NCBI RefSeq assembly: GCF_001905725.1
Contig: NZ_LIWB01000013.1
Span: 1 to 64,000 of the forward strand
Length of the DNA stretch: 64,000 nt
Source of the DNA: Streptomyces sp. CB02400
GTDB lineage: Bacteria; Actinomycetota; Actinomycetes; Streptomycetales; Streptomycetaceae
Direction of reading: 5' to 3'
Numbering within the stretch: position 1 is the first letter of the stretch; every line of letters begins with the position of its first letter. Positions 41,835 to 49,530 of this stretch are shown piece by piece. A program made the translations under genes and the position numbers. The notes beneath the pieces were generated by a model. The model saw only the letters and a program-made list of their open reading frames with translations, did not search any database and was not told the origin of the DNA.

Positions 41835-43238
41835 GTGCTTGAGCCCACGTACCAGGCGGACGTCGTCGTCGTGGGAGCCGGGGTCGCCGGACTCTCCGCG
41901 GCGCGACGACTGACCAGCGCAGGAGTCACCACCATGGTCCTGGAGGCCGCCCATGAGGTGGGCGGCCGGATGGCGACCGAGAAGGTCGACGGCTTCCGGC
42001 TCGACCGGATCGGACGGCTGCTGTCCACGGCGTATCCCGAACTACGGCCGGCCTCGGGCCTCGACGGGCTGGTGCTGCGGCCCTTCGCGCCCGGTGTCAT
42101 GCTGCACAGCGACGGACGGCACCACCGTGCGGGCGTGCAGCCGGGCGCGAGGGGGGCGCGTAGCGCGAGGGGCGCACTCCATGCCGTGCGCGCCCTGGCG
42201 AGCGCCCCACGGCCGGGAGGCGGGCCCAGAAGGCCGGTGGCCGTGCCCGGACGGCAGGTGTCCGTGCCCCGCAGCCGCACCGGCGCCCCGCTGGGCACGG
42301 CGGTCGACCAGGCCCGCCTGGGCGCCGCGTTCAGCAAGCTCGCGGGCACGCCGGTGGAACGGCTGCTGGCCCGGCCCGAGACGACGGCGGCCGAGGCGCT
42401 GCCGGCCCGGGGCCTGCCCGCCCGCACCATCGACGGCTTCTTGCGCCCTCTCCTCGCCGCCCTGCTGTGCGATCCGGATCTCACCACGTCCAGCCGGTGC
42501 GCGGATCTGGCGCTGCGGGCGTTCGCGAGCGGGCGGCTGTGTGTGCCGGAGGGCGGTGCGGAGGCGCTGCCGCGGACGCTGGCGCGGACGTTGCCGCCGG
42601 GCACGGTGCGCACGGGGGTGCGGGTCACCTCCGTGTCGACGACCTCGGTGACCACCGCGGAGCACGGGGAGTTCCGGTGCGGCGCGGTGCTGATCGCGAC
42701 CGGGGCGCGGGCCGCCGCCGAGCTGCTGCCCGGGCTGCGGGTGCCGGACTTCCACCCCGTGACGGTGGTGCACCACAGCGTCGACGAGGTCCCGGGGACC
42801 GGTGCCTCGCTGCTGCTCGACGCCGAGCGGGGCGGGCCGGTGGCGCACACGGCGGTCGTCAGCCGGGTCGACCCGTCCAGGGCCCCGGCCGGGCGCACGC
42901 TGGTCAGCTCGACGGTCCTGGGGCCGCCGGTGCCGGGGGTGGACACTGCCGTACGCATGCATCTGGCCCGGCTGTACGGGGTGTCGACGGCGCGCTGGGA
43001 GACGCTGGGTGTGTACCACACGGCGGAGGCGGTGCCGGTGATGCGGCCGCCGCACGATCTGCGGCGGCCGGTGCGGTTGCTGGCGGGGCTGTATGTGTGT
43101 GGTGATCATCGGGACACCGGGACGGTGCAGGGGGCGTTGCACTCGGCGCACCGGGCGGCTGCGGCGATCCTGATGGATCTGGGGGCGGGGCGGTCGATGC
43201 ATCGGGCGGATCCGGTGCCGAGCGCTCGCGCGGCGTGA
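41835..43238 (+). CDS. FAD-dependent amine oxidase/phytoene-desaturase-like protein
   Basis: 467 aa. The N-terminal FAD-binding Rossmann motif VVVGAGVAGLSAARRL and the following GGRMATEKVDGFRLDRIG are typical of NAD(P)-binding Rossmann-like flavoproteins of the protoporphyrinogen/phytoene/amine oxidase group. The C-terminal FAD contact is LYVCGDHRDTGTVQGALHSA. The middle (about 100-140) holds an Arg/Gly/Ala/Pro-rich insertion encoded by repeat-like GC-rich DNA. The substrate is unknown; no carotenoid genes are nearby. GTG 41835 has GAGGAGGGG upstream. The 620-base repeat region follows. Confidence 0.9.
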   Translation: MLEPTYQADVVVVGAGVAGLSAARRLTSAGVTTMVLEAAHEVGGRMATEKVDGFRLDRIGRLLSTAYPELRPASGLDGLVLRPFAPGVMLHSDGRHHRAGVQPGARGARSARGALHAVRALASAPRPGGGPRRPVAVPGRQVSVPRSRTGAPLGTAVDQARLGAAFSKLAGTPVERLLARPETTAAEALPARGLPARTIDGFLRPLLAALLCDPDLTTSSRCADLALRAFASGRLCVPEGGAEALPRTLARTLPPGTVRTGVRVTSVSTTSVTTAEHGEFRCGAVLIATGARAAAELLPGLRVPDFHPVTVVHHSVDEVPGTGASLLLDAERGGPVAHTAVVSRVDPSRAPAGRTLVSSTVLGPPVPGVDTAVRMHLARLYGVSTARWETLGVYHTAEAVPVMRPPHDLRRPVRLLAGLYVCGDHRDTGTVQGALHSAHRAAAAILMDLGAGRSMHRADPVPSARAA

Positions 43239-43858
43239 GTTGGGGGGTGCGCGGTTTGGTGCTTTGCGGGGTGCCCCGTGCTGGTGTCGGCCGGGGGTCG
43301 CACGGCCCGGCGCGCCTTACGGGGTGCCCCGCGTTGATGTGAACCGGGGGTTGCACGGCCCGACGCGCCTACAGGGTGCCCCGCGTTGATGTGGGCCGGG
43401 GGTGGGGTTGCGCAGCCCGGCGCTTACGGGGTGCCGTCGCGCCCACCCGTGCCGCCCTGGGGGTACCTCCCAGGCCCTTGAGGCACTGGGGGAGGCACGA
43501 CTGCCCGCGGGAGCGGCGGGGCGACGGCAGCGGCTGCCCGCGGATGGCAGGCGCGTACGGTGCGACGCGTAAATCGCGGTGGGCGAAGACCGGACGCCTA
43601 CCGTGCGACGCGTGAATCGCGTTGGGCGGAGACCGGACGCCTACGGCGGGAAGGGGACGGGGCGGGGGTGGCCGCCCGCAGTGGCTGGCGCGTCCGCACC
43701 CCGCACCCCTCCAGGAAGCACAGTCGCGCCAGTCCGAGGACGGACACCCCCGACCCGGCCCCGACCCACCCACCGACCGCAGGCGCCACACCAGCCCCCA
43801 CCGGACCGAAAGCTGCGCCGCAGGCATCCACCCACCGGAGCCGCAGGCGCTGCCCGGG
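43239..43858. repeat. 620-base repeat region: 53-bp tandem, modular hairpin repeat and 43-bp tandem
   Basis: Three different repeats lie in a row. (1) Units starting at 43268, 43321 and 43374 (53-54 bp; GGGTGCCCCGCGTTGATGTG core) with the start of a fourth at 43428. (2) 43431-43505 is a second copy of the modular hairpin repeat seen at 13686, with GGGGGTACCTCCCAGG...CTGGGGGAGGCAC. (3) Two 43-bp units at 43560-43602 and 43603-43645 (GTGCGACGCGTAAATCGCGG core). From 43680 to 43858 the sequence is unique and I see no gene in it, although long frames are open by base composition. Confidence 0.88.
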
Positions 43859-45313
43859 TCAGCCGTATGCCGCGACTCTGTCGCGGTACGTGCGTACGGG
43901 GGCCGCGTCTCGGTACGGTTCCAGTCTGCGTTCGAAGTCGCGGACGTACTCGACGGCCCGGACCGAGCGCATCTCCGCCGCCGCCCCGGCCGCCTCGGCG
44001 GCAAGCTGGCACGCCTGGTCCAGCTCCCCCAGCCCGAGCCGGGCGGTCGCCAGCACCATCCGGCAGAAGAGCCGGCTGCGGGCGTACCCCGGCGCCCTCA
44101 ACCGCAGCGACCGCTCCGCGTGCTGCGCGGCGGCCCGGAACTGCTGCAGATCCCGGTGGCAGTGCCCGAACTCGTCGGCGAGCTGCGCCTCGTCGAAGAA
44201 GCGCGCCCAGTACGGAACCTCGTCACCGGGCCGCGCCCCTTCCAGCGCCCGCTCCGCGCGCACCAGCGCCGCCGTACAGGCCCGCACCTCCCCCAGCACC
44301 CCGTGCCCCCGCGCCTCGGCCGCGTGCAGCAGCGCCTGCACGACCGGCGGCCCTGAGCCGCCCGCCCCCTGCTGGGCGACCCGCGCGAGCTGTACGGCCT
44401 CCCGCCCGTGCCCGAGGTAGACGGCCTGCCGGCTCATGGTGACCAGGACGTACGCGCCGTACGGCCGGTCCCCCGCCGCCTGCGCCAGCCGCAGCGCCTG
44501 CACGAAGTACCGCTGCGCGAGCCCGTGCGCCGCGATGTCGTACGACGTCCACCCGGCCAGCCGCGTCAGATCCGCGGCGGCCGCGAACAGCCGGCGGCCG
44601 GTCTGCTCGCCGTACGTGCCGCGCAGCATCGGCTCGCACTCGTGCTCCAGGTACCGCACGAGAGCCTGGCGGGCGTGCCCGCCGCCGTACGCGTCGTCGA
44701 GCGTGCGGAACAGCTCGCCGACCGAACGCAGCGCCGCGATGTCACCGCCGGTGACCCGGTGGCCCGGACCGCGTTCGGTCGTCGCACGTCGGCGTGCGAG
44801 CAGTTCGGCCGGCCGGAGCGGCGGCCGGCCCTGCGCCGGAACCCGTACCGGCGGCTCCACCCGGGCCACCTTCTCGTCCGCTCGCCCGATCAGCCAGTCC
44901 CGGCTCGGCACGACCAGCCCCGCCGAGGTGAAGGCGATCTTCCGCAGCTCGGCGTGGCTGCCGGAGTCCTTGCGCCACAGCCCGCTGACGATGTCGACGG
45001 CCTCCTCGGGGGTGGCGGCGAACTCCAGCCCCGCGTAGACCGGCGCACAGGCGTCCAGCCCCAGGTCCTGCGCGGTCAGCCGCCGGCCCAGGCGCCGGGT
45101 GAAGACCTCGGCGATCAGCGCCGGCGTCGTACCGCGGGGCTGCTGCCCGCGCAGCCAGCGGGTGACGGACGTCTTGTCGTATCTCAGGTCGAGCCCGTGT
45201 TCGAGACCGAGCTGGTCCACGCGACGGGCGAGTCCCGCGTTGGAGAACCCCGCTTCTGCGATGAGCGCGGCGAGCTGTCGGTTGGGGGTGCGCTGCGCGG
45301 GTCGTTCCGTCAT
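43859..45313 (-). CDS. XRE-type HTH/TPR-like transcriptional regulator (NsdA-like)
   Basis: 484 aa. The N-terminal helix-turn-helix (AEAGFSNAGLARRVDQLG ... YDKTSVTRWLRGQQPRG) is followed by a long Ala/Leu-rich all-helical region (about 200-480) resembling tetratricopeptide repeats, with pairs such as LGHGREAVQLARVAQQG and LGLGELDQACQLAAEAAG. The layout is that of Streptomyces regulators related to NsdA, a negative regulator of sporulation and antibiotic production; orthology to NsdA itself is not claimed. ATG 45313 has AGGAG about thirteen bases upstream. It is divergent from lipB across 274 bases. Confidence 0.87.
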   Translation of the reverse strand: MTERPAQRTPNRQLAALIAEAGFSNAGLARRVDQLGLEHGLDLRYDKTSVTRWLRGQQPRGTTPALIAEVFTRRLGRRLTAQDLGLDACAPVYAGLEFAATPEEAVDIVSGLWRKDSGSHAELRKIAFTSAGLVVPSRDWLIGRADEKVARVEPPVRVPAQGRPPLRPAELLARRRATTERGPGHRVTGGDIAALRSVGELFRTLDDAYGGGHARQALVRYLEHECEPMLRGTYGEQTGRRLFAAAADLTRLAGWTSYDIAAHGLAQRYFVQALRLAQAAGDRPYGAYVLVTMSRQAVYLGHGREAVQLARVAQQGAGGSGPPVVQALLHAAEARGHGVLGEVRACTAALVRAERALEGARPGDEVPYWARFFDEAQLADEFGHCHRDLQQFRAAAQHAERSLRLRAPGYARSRLFCRMVLATARLGLGELDQACQLAAEAAGAAAEMRSVRAVEYVRDFERRLEPYRDAAPVRTYRDRVAAYG

Positions 45314-45532
45314 CTGCGGTGCGGTCTCCTGCCTTCCGGCTGAGCGAGGTGCCCGGATTGCCTGTGAGCAGCCCTTATGGCCACACGGACGGCGCGAATG
45401 TAGCGGAGAGTAAACACCCGATCGCAGAATTCGACCGGCATTCATCCGATCGTGTGAGGATTGCCCGAAAGCTGACAGCCGACCCTGAGCGGTCCCCGAC
45501 CGGCCCCCGACCGACTCCCGCTCGAACGGTCG

Positions 45533-45538
45533 TACAGT
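45533..45538 (+). promoter_or_regulatory. Candidate -10 element of lipB
   Basis: TACAGT, with CCGACT (45511-45516) sixteen bases upstream as a weak -35. It places the transcript start near 45545, which rules out the GTG at 45537 and supports GTG 45588 as the lipB start. Confidence 0.5.
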
Positions 45539-45587
45539 GGCGTGGGCGCGTTTCGTGCCTGACGACCTTCTAGGGAGGCGCTTTGCC

Positions 45588-46385
45588 GTGAGCGATTTGC
45601 GGTTCGTGCGGATGGGCTTCGGGGCCGAGGCCGTGGACTACCAGCTGGCCTGGGACGAGCAGCGCCGGGTGCACGCGGCACGGTTCGCCGACGAGGTGCC
45701 CGACACCGTGATCCTCCTGGAGCACCCCCCGGTCTACACGGCCGGCCGGCGCACCGCGGAGAACGAGCGCCCCCTCGACGGCACCCCGGTCATCGACGTG
45801 GACCGCGGCGGCAAGATCACCTGGCACGGTCCCGGCCAGCTCGTGGGCTACCCGATCCAGAAGCTGCCCCGCCCGGTGGACGTGGTCGCGCACGTCCGCC
45901 GCCTGGAGGAGGCCCTGATCCGCACCTGCGCGGAGTTCGGCCTGGAGACCACCCGGGTCGAGGGCCGCAGCGGCGTCTGGGTCCTCGGCGACCCGGTCGA
46001 GCAGCGCCCCGCGCTCGGCGGCCTCTCCCTGGACTTCGACCCCCGGCTCACCGACGACGAGTTCGACCCCCGCCTCAACGGCCCGGAGTACGCGCCCTCC
46101 AACGCGGGCCAGCGCCGCGAGGACCGCAAGATCGCCGCGATCGGCATCCGGGTGGCCAAGGGCGTCACGATGCACGGCTTCGCGCTGAACGTGAACCCCG
46201 ACAACAAGTGGTTCGACAAGATCATCCCGTGCGGCATCCGCGACGCGGGCGTCGCCTCCCTGGCGAACGAGCTGGGCCGCGACATCACGATCGCCGAGGT
46301 GCTCCCCGTAGCGGAACGCCACCTCCGGGACATCCTGGAGAACGCGGAACTGAAGCCCCGGGTCATCGAGAAGACACCGGTCTGA
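45588..46385 (+). CDS. lipB: Lipoyl(octanoyl) transferase
   Basis: 265-aa enzyme that moves octanoyl groups from acyl carrier protein to the lipoyl domains of E2 and GcvH, the first step of lipoate synthesis. Conserved motifs are VILLEHPPVYTAGRR, GGKITWHGPGQLVGYPI, RKIAAIGIRV with the catalytic lysine and IIPCGIRDAGVASL with the catalytic cysteine. An extra acidic segment (about 140-180, DEFDPRLNGPEYAPSNAG) is typical of Streptomyces. GTG 45588 has GGGAGG upstream. lipA follows after 186 bases. Probable clients (E2 proteins) are encoded 14 kb upstream. Confidence 0.95.
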   Translation: MSDLRFVRMGFGAEAVDYQLAWDEQRRVHAARFADEVPDTVILLEHPPVYTAGRRTAENERPLDGTPVIDVDRGGKITWHGPGQLVGYPIQKLPRPVDVVAHVRRLEEALIRTCAEFGLETTRVEGRSGVWVLGDPVEQRPALGGLSLDFDPRLTDDEFDPRLNGPEYAPSNAGQRREDRKIAAIGIRVAKGVTMHGFALNVNPDNKWFDKIIPCGIRDAGVASLANELGRDITIAEVLPVAERHLRDILENAELKPRVIEKTPV

Positions 46386-46440
46386 AACAGCCCGTCCTGA
46401 GAACAGCCCGTCCTGAGAACAGCCCGTCCGGCGTTCGAGG
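46385..46440. repeat. Three-copy 16-bp tandem repeat plus GTCCGGCGTTCGAGGAC element
   Basis: AACAGCCCGTCCTGAG occurs two and a half times from 46386. The last unit runs into CAGCCCGTCCGGCGTTCGAGGAC, a motif common between Streptomyces genes whose ends (GTCC/GGAC) pair. It lies in the 186-base lipB-lipA gap; a CCTGGGGGCGGCAACCCCCAGC hairpin follows at about 46469-46491. Confidence 0.75.
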
Positions 46441-46571
46441 ACAAGGCCCGTCCAGGGGCGGAGCGGGGACCTGGGGGCGGCAACCCCCAGCACCCCGGCA
46501 CCCACGCCGGGTTTCAAATCAACGGGCGTACCCTTGAGCACGCCGAAGAATCAATCGCTAGGGAGCCGGTC

Positions 46572-47537
46572 GTGTCCGCAGTCGCACCCGACGGACGCAA
46601 GATGCTGCGCCTGGAGGTCCGCAACAGCCAGACCCCCATCGAGCGCAAGCCCGAGTGGATCAAGACCCGGGCGAAAATGGGCCCCGAGTACTCCAAGATG
46701 CAGAACCTCGTCAAGAGCGAGGGGCTGCACACGGTCTGCCAGGAAGCCGGCTGTCCGAACATCTACGAGTGCTGGGAGGACCGCGAGGCGACCTTCCTCA
46801 TCGGCGGTGACCAGTGCACCCGGCGCTGCGACTTCTGCCAGATCGACACCGGCAAGCCCGAGGCGCTGGACCGTGACGAGCCGCGCCGCGTGGGCGAGTC
46901 GGTCGTCACCATGGACCTGAACTACGCCACCATCACCGGCGTCGCCCGCGACGACCTGGAGGACGGCGGCGCCTGGCTGTACGCGGAGACCGTGCGCCAG
47001 ATCCACGCGCAGACGGCGGAGCGCGCGGACGGCCGCACCAAGGTCGAGCTGCTCGCCCCCGACTTCAACGCGATCCCCGAGCAGTTGGCGGAGGTCTTCT
47101 CCTCCCGCCCCGAGGTGTTCGCGCACAACGTCGAGACGGTCCCCCGGATCTTCAAGCGGATCCGTCCCGGCTTCCGCTACGACCGCTCCCTGAAGGTCAT
47201 CACCGAGGCCCGTGACTACGGCCTGGTCACCAAGTCGAACCTGATCCTCGGCATGGGCGAGACCCGCGAGGAGGTCAGCGACGCGCTGAAGCAGCTCCAC
47301 GACGCGGGCTGCGAGCTGGTCACCATCACGCAGTACCTGCGTCCCTCCGTGCGCCACCACCCCGTGGAGCGCTGGGTGAAGCCGCAGGAGTTCGTGGAGC
47401 TGAAGGAGGAGGCCGAGCAGATCGGCTTCTCCGGTGTGATGTCCGGCCCGCTGGTCCGCTCCTCGTACCGCGCCGGCCGCCTGTACCAGATGGCGGTCGA
47501 GAAGCGGGGCGCCTACGTGGCCTCCCAGGCCGTCTGA
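46572..47537 (+). CDS. lipA: Lipoyl synthase (radical SAM)
   Basis: 321-aa radical-SAM enzyme that inserts two sulfurs into protein-bound octanoyl groups. Both cluster motifs are intact: the auxiliary cluster cysteines Cys56, Cys61 and Cys67 (CQEAGCPNIYEC) and the radical-SAM cysteines Cys82, Cys86 and Cys89 (CTRRCDFC). The C-terminal serine of the RSSYRAG motif, also a cluster ligand in the family, is present. GTG 46572 has GGGAG ten bases upstream. It acts directly after LipB. A large hairpin at 47612 follows the gene. Confidence 0.95.
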   Translation: MSAVAPDGRKMLRLEVRNSQTPIERKPEWIKTRAKMGPEYSKMQNLVKSEGLHTVCQEAGCPNIYECWEDREATFLIGGDQCTRRCDFCQIDTGKPEALDRDEPRRVGESVVTMDLNYATITGVARDDLEDGGAWLYAETVRQIHAQTAERADGRTKVELLAPDFNAIPEQLAEVFSSRPEVFAHNVETVPRIFKRIRPGFRYDRSLKVITEARDYGLVTKSNLILGMGETREEVSDALKQLHDAGCELVTITQYLRPSVRHHPVERWVKPQEFVELKEEAEQIGFSGVMSGPLVRSSYRAGRLYQMAVEKRGAYVASQAV

Positions 47538-47611
47538 GCCCCCGCAGCAGCCCGGACCGAGCGCGTGTGAATTCACGCACAAGGCCCTACCGGTCAGTAA
47601 TGGCCGAGACC

Positions 47612-47660
47612 ACGCGGTCCCGACCGTCCTCGCAGATGAGGGCACAGGTCGGGGCCGCGT
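47612..47660. terminator. Long-looped hairpin downstream of lipA
   Basis: ACGCGGTCCCGACC (47612-47625) pairs with GGTCGGGGCCGCGT (47647-47660), 14 bp with one G-U pair. The 21-base loop contains a second pairing, CCTC with GAGG. It starts 75 bases after the lipA stop. It could be the lipA terminator or a structured leader of the next transcript. Confidence 0.55.
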
Positions 47661-47698
47661 CGGCGTTCCGGACCCTCCCACCGAGGCTTCATGCCTGT

Positions 47699-47727
47699 TT
47701 GACCGGCCGGTCACGCCCTGGTAACAC
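47699..47727 (+). promoter_or_regulatory. Promoter with TGACCGGCCGGTCA palindrome
   Basis: TTGACC (47699-47704) and TAACAC (47722-47727) are 17 bases apart. A perfect 14-base palindrome TGACCGGCCGGTCA (47700-47713) overlaps the -35, the usual position for an operator. It lies 67 bases before the small gene at 47794. Confidence 0.5.
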
Positions 47728-47793
47728 CAGTCAGTGAGCCTGGAATCACAGCACGTACATCCCTACCCGCCGGCACCGAGGGAGACCTCCACC

Positions 47794-48009
47794 ATGCAGG
47801 CCGCGCCCGTCCGCGCCACCGCCATCCCGTCCTTCGCCACCGCACTGCGCGCCGTCGAGTCGCTGCTGATGAGCGGCGGCCAGCGCACCGCCCGCCGCAA
47901 CGCCTGGACCTCGGTGCTGGAGGACCGCCGTCGCGCCAGGGACCGGGTCGAGGCGCAGCGCGTCCTCGACCAGACCCTGGCCGCCCCTTCCCTGACGACC
48001 CGCCCCTGA
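47794..48009 (+). CDS. Small conserved Streptomyces protein, 71 aa
   Basis: Basic helical protein: AAPVRATAIPSFATALRAVESLLMSGGQRTARRNAW followed in the same helix set by SVLEDRRRARDRVEAQRVLD (listed as separate segments). No membrane helix or enzyme motif. I recall a similar small gene at this place in other Streptomyces, between lipA and the DUF4191 gene, without known function. ATG 47794 has GGGAG nine bases upstream; an in-frame GTG at 47734 would extend it by 20 non-conserved residues and overlap the presumed leader. Confidence 0.78.
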   Translation: MQAAPVRATAIPSFATALRAVESLLMSGGQRTARRNAWTSVLEDRRRARDRVEAQRVLDQTLAAPSLTTRP

Positions 48010-48046
48010 CCTACCGCCCCCCGCGGGGACACGTAGACTTCATGGC

Positions 48047-48751
48047 ATGGCGAGGAAGGAAACCGCAGCGGACGCTGCGAACCCCGGGCGACTGAAGCAG
48101 ATCGCCCTGACCTACAAGATGACCCGCAGGGCCGACAAGAAGATCGGTCTTGTACTCGCGGCTGTCGGAATCGTCACCTTCGGTGTCTTCCTCGCGATCG
48201 GTTTCTTGATCGGGCACCCCATCTATCTCGGCATCCTGGGCCTCCTGCTCGCCTTCCTCGCGACGGCGATCGTCTTCGGGCGCAGGGCCGAGCGGGCCGC
48301 CTTCGGGCAGATGGAGGGACAGCCGGGCGCCGCCGCGGCCGTGCTCGACAACATCGGCCGGGGCTGGACGACGACCCCCGCGGTGGCGATGAACCGCAAC
48401 CAGGACGTGGTGCACCGCGCGGTCGGCAAGGCCGGCATCGTGCTGGTCGCCGAGGGCAACCCGAACCGGGTGAAGAGCCTGCTGGCCGCCGAGAAGAAGA
48501 AGATGAACCGCATCGTCGCGGACGTCCCGGTGCACGACCTGATCGTGGGCACCGGCGAGGGCCAGGTCGAGCTGAAGAAGGTCCGTACGACCATGCTCAA
48601 GCTGCCCCGCGTGCTCACCGGCCCGCAGGTCACCGCGACCAACGACCGGCTGCGCGCCCTGGGCGACCTGATGAGCAACATGCCGCTGCCGAAGGGCCCG
48701 ATGCCCAAGGGCATGAGACTGCCGAAGGGCGGCGGCCCGAGGGGCCGCTGA
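48047..48751 (+). CDS. DUF4191 membrane protein
   Basis: 234 aa. A basic start (ARKETAADAANPGRLKQIA) leads to YKMTRRADKKIG, two close membrane helices (about 43-62 and 66-84), then a cytoplasmic domain with LDNIGRGWTTTPAVAMN, VHRAVGKAGIVLVAEGNPNR and KKVRTTMLKLPRVL, and a basic Gly/Pro/Lys-rich tail. It is the actinobacterial DUF4191 family of unknown function, regularly beside lipA. ATG 48047 has no Shine-Dalgarno. TAGACT (48034-48039) ends seven bases upstream, pointing to a leaderless mRNA. A strong terminator follows. Confidence 0.9.
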   Translation: MARKETAADAANPGRLKQIALTYKMTRRADKKIGLVLAAVGIVTFGVFLAIGFLIGHPIYLGILGLLLAFLATAIVFGRRAERAAFGQMEGQPGAAAAVLDNIGRGWTTTPAVAMNRNQDVVHRAVGKAGIVLVAEGNPNRVKSLLAAEKKKMNRIVADVPVHDLIVGTGEGQVELKKVRTTMLKLPRVLTGPQVTATNDRLRALGDLMSNMPLPKGPMPKGMRLPKGGGPRGR

Positions 48752-48764
48752 CCCGCCCTTTCCC

Positions 48765-48816
48765 GATACGACGATGGGGGCGCCGGAATCACTTCCGGCG
48801 CCCCCATCGTCGTATC
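48765..48816. terminator. Bidirectional terminator after the DUF4191 gene
   Basis: A perfect 24-bp stem (48765-48788 and 48793-48816) with loop TCAC, between convergent genes. Its right arm is part of a 20-bp direct repeat ATCGTCGTATCCCGGGACCG at 48806-48825 and 48826-48845. Confidence 0.92.
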
Positions 48817-48849
48817 CCGGGACCGATCGTCGTATCCCGGGACCGGCTG

Positions 48850-49320
48850 TCAGATCCGCACCTCGACCGTGCGGGCCAGCCGGTCGTGCAGTCCGCGGCC
48901 GTCACGGTCCCAGACGAGGGCGGGGATGGCCAGGCACAGCAGCACCGAGCGCACGAGCCCGCGCAGCGGCTGGATCCGGCCGGTGTCGAGGGCGACCACC
49001 CGCAGCCCGAGCAGACGCTTGCCGGGGGTGAAGCCGACCGTGCCGACGGTGAGGATGCTCAGCACGAGGAACACCAGCAGCGCCCAGTTGCTGGTCGCCT
49101 GTCCCTCGTAGCCCTCGGTGATCAGACCGTATGCGATCAGGACGCACAGACCCCAGTCCACGGCGAGGGCGCCGAGCCTGCGGCCGGGTCCTGCGATCGA
49201 GCCCGGTCCGTTCTCCGGCAGCCCCAGCTGCTCGCCCCGGTAACCGAACTCGGCACCGGCGTCCTCCAGGGCCGCGCGGGGCCCCGAGAGCCATGATCCG
49301 ATTGCTTGCCTGTTGTCCAC
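48850..49320 (-). CDS. RDD family membrane protein, short
   Basis: 156 aa with three to four membrane segments. The first helix RRLGALAVDWGLCVLIAYG carries the Arg and Asp of the RDD pattern, and GFTPGKRLLGLRVVAL and the C-terminal DRDGRGLHDRLARTVEV complete it. The ligand is unknown. GTG 49320 has no Shine-Dalgarno; on the minus strand TACCGT ends six bases upstream, so it is probably leaderless. It is divergent from glnA, and this order (DUF4191, RDD, glnA) is usual in Streptomyces. Confidence 0.87.
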   Translation of the reverse strand: MDNRQAIGSWLSGPRAALEDAGAEFGYRGEQLGLPENGPGSIAGPGRRLGALAVDWGLCVLIAYGLITEGYEGQATSNWALLVFLVLSILTVGTVGFTPGKRLLGLRVVALDTGRIQPLRGLVRSVLLCLAIPALVWDRDGRGLHDRLARTVEVRI

Positions 49321-49394
49321 CCGTCCACGGTACTGCGCCCGGATATGACCACAGGACGGCGGGGTGCGCCGGGGCTACCGTGGGAGAGGGCCCG

Positions 49395-49433
49395 GTTAAC
49401 TTGTGCGAAACAAATGGGTCACGCCCGAGAAAT
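49395..49433 (+). promoter_or_regulatory. Two GlnR-type boxes upstream of glnA
   Basis: GTTAAC-N6-GAAAC (49395-49411) and GTCAC-N6-GAAAT (49418-49433) follow the actinobacterial GlnR consensus gTnAC-n6-GaAAc. The two boxes are spaced about 22-23 bases, two helical turns, as in the known Streptomyces glnA operator. They lie 98-136 bases before the glnA start and imply activation under nitrogen limitation. Confidence 0.8.
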
Positions 49434-49530
49434 GACCCGTCCCTAGGGTCGAGGGGAGCGTGTGCCACCCGCACTGGCCACACGAACGATCTACCACCCC
49501 GGCGGGACGGTCGGGAGTAGGAGGAGCTGG

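Noticed and set aside
43560..44442. Plus-strand frames across the 43-bp tandem and the NsdA-like gene
   Set aside because: They begin in tandem repeat DNA and continue as the antisense of a well-supported regulator gene.
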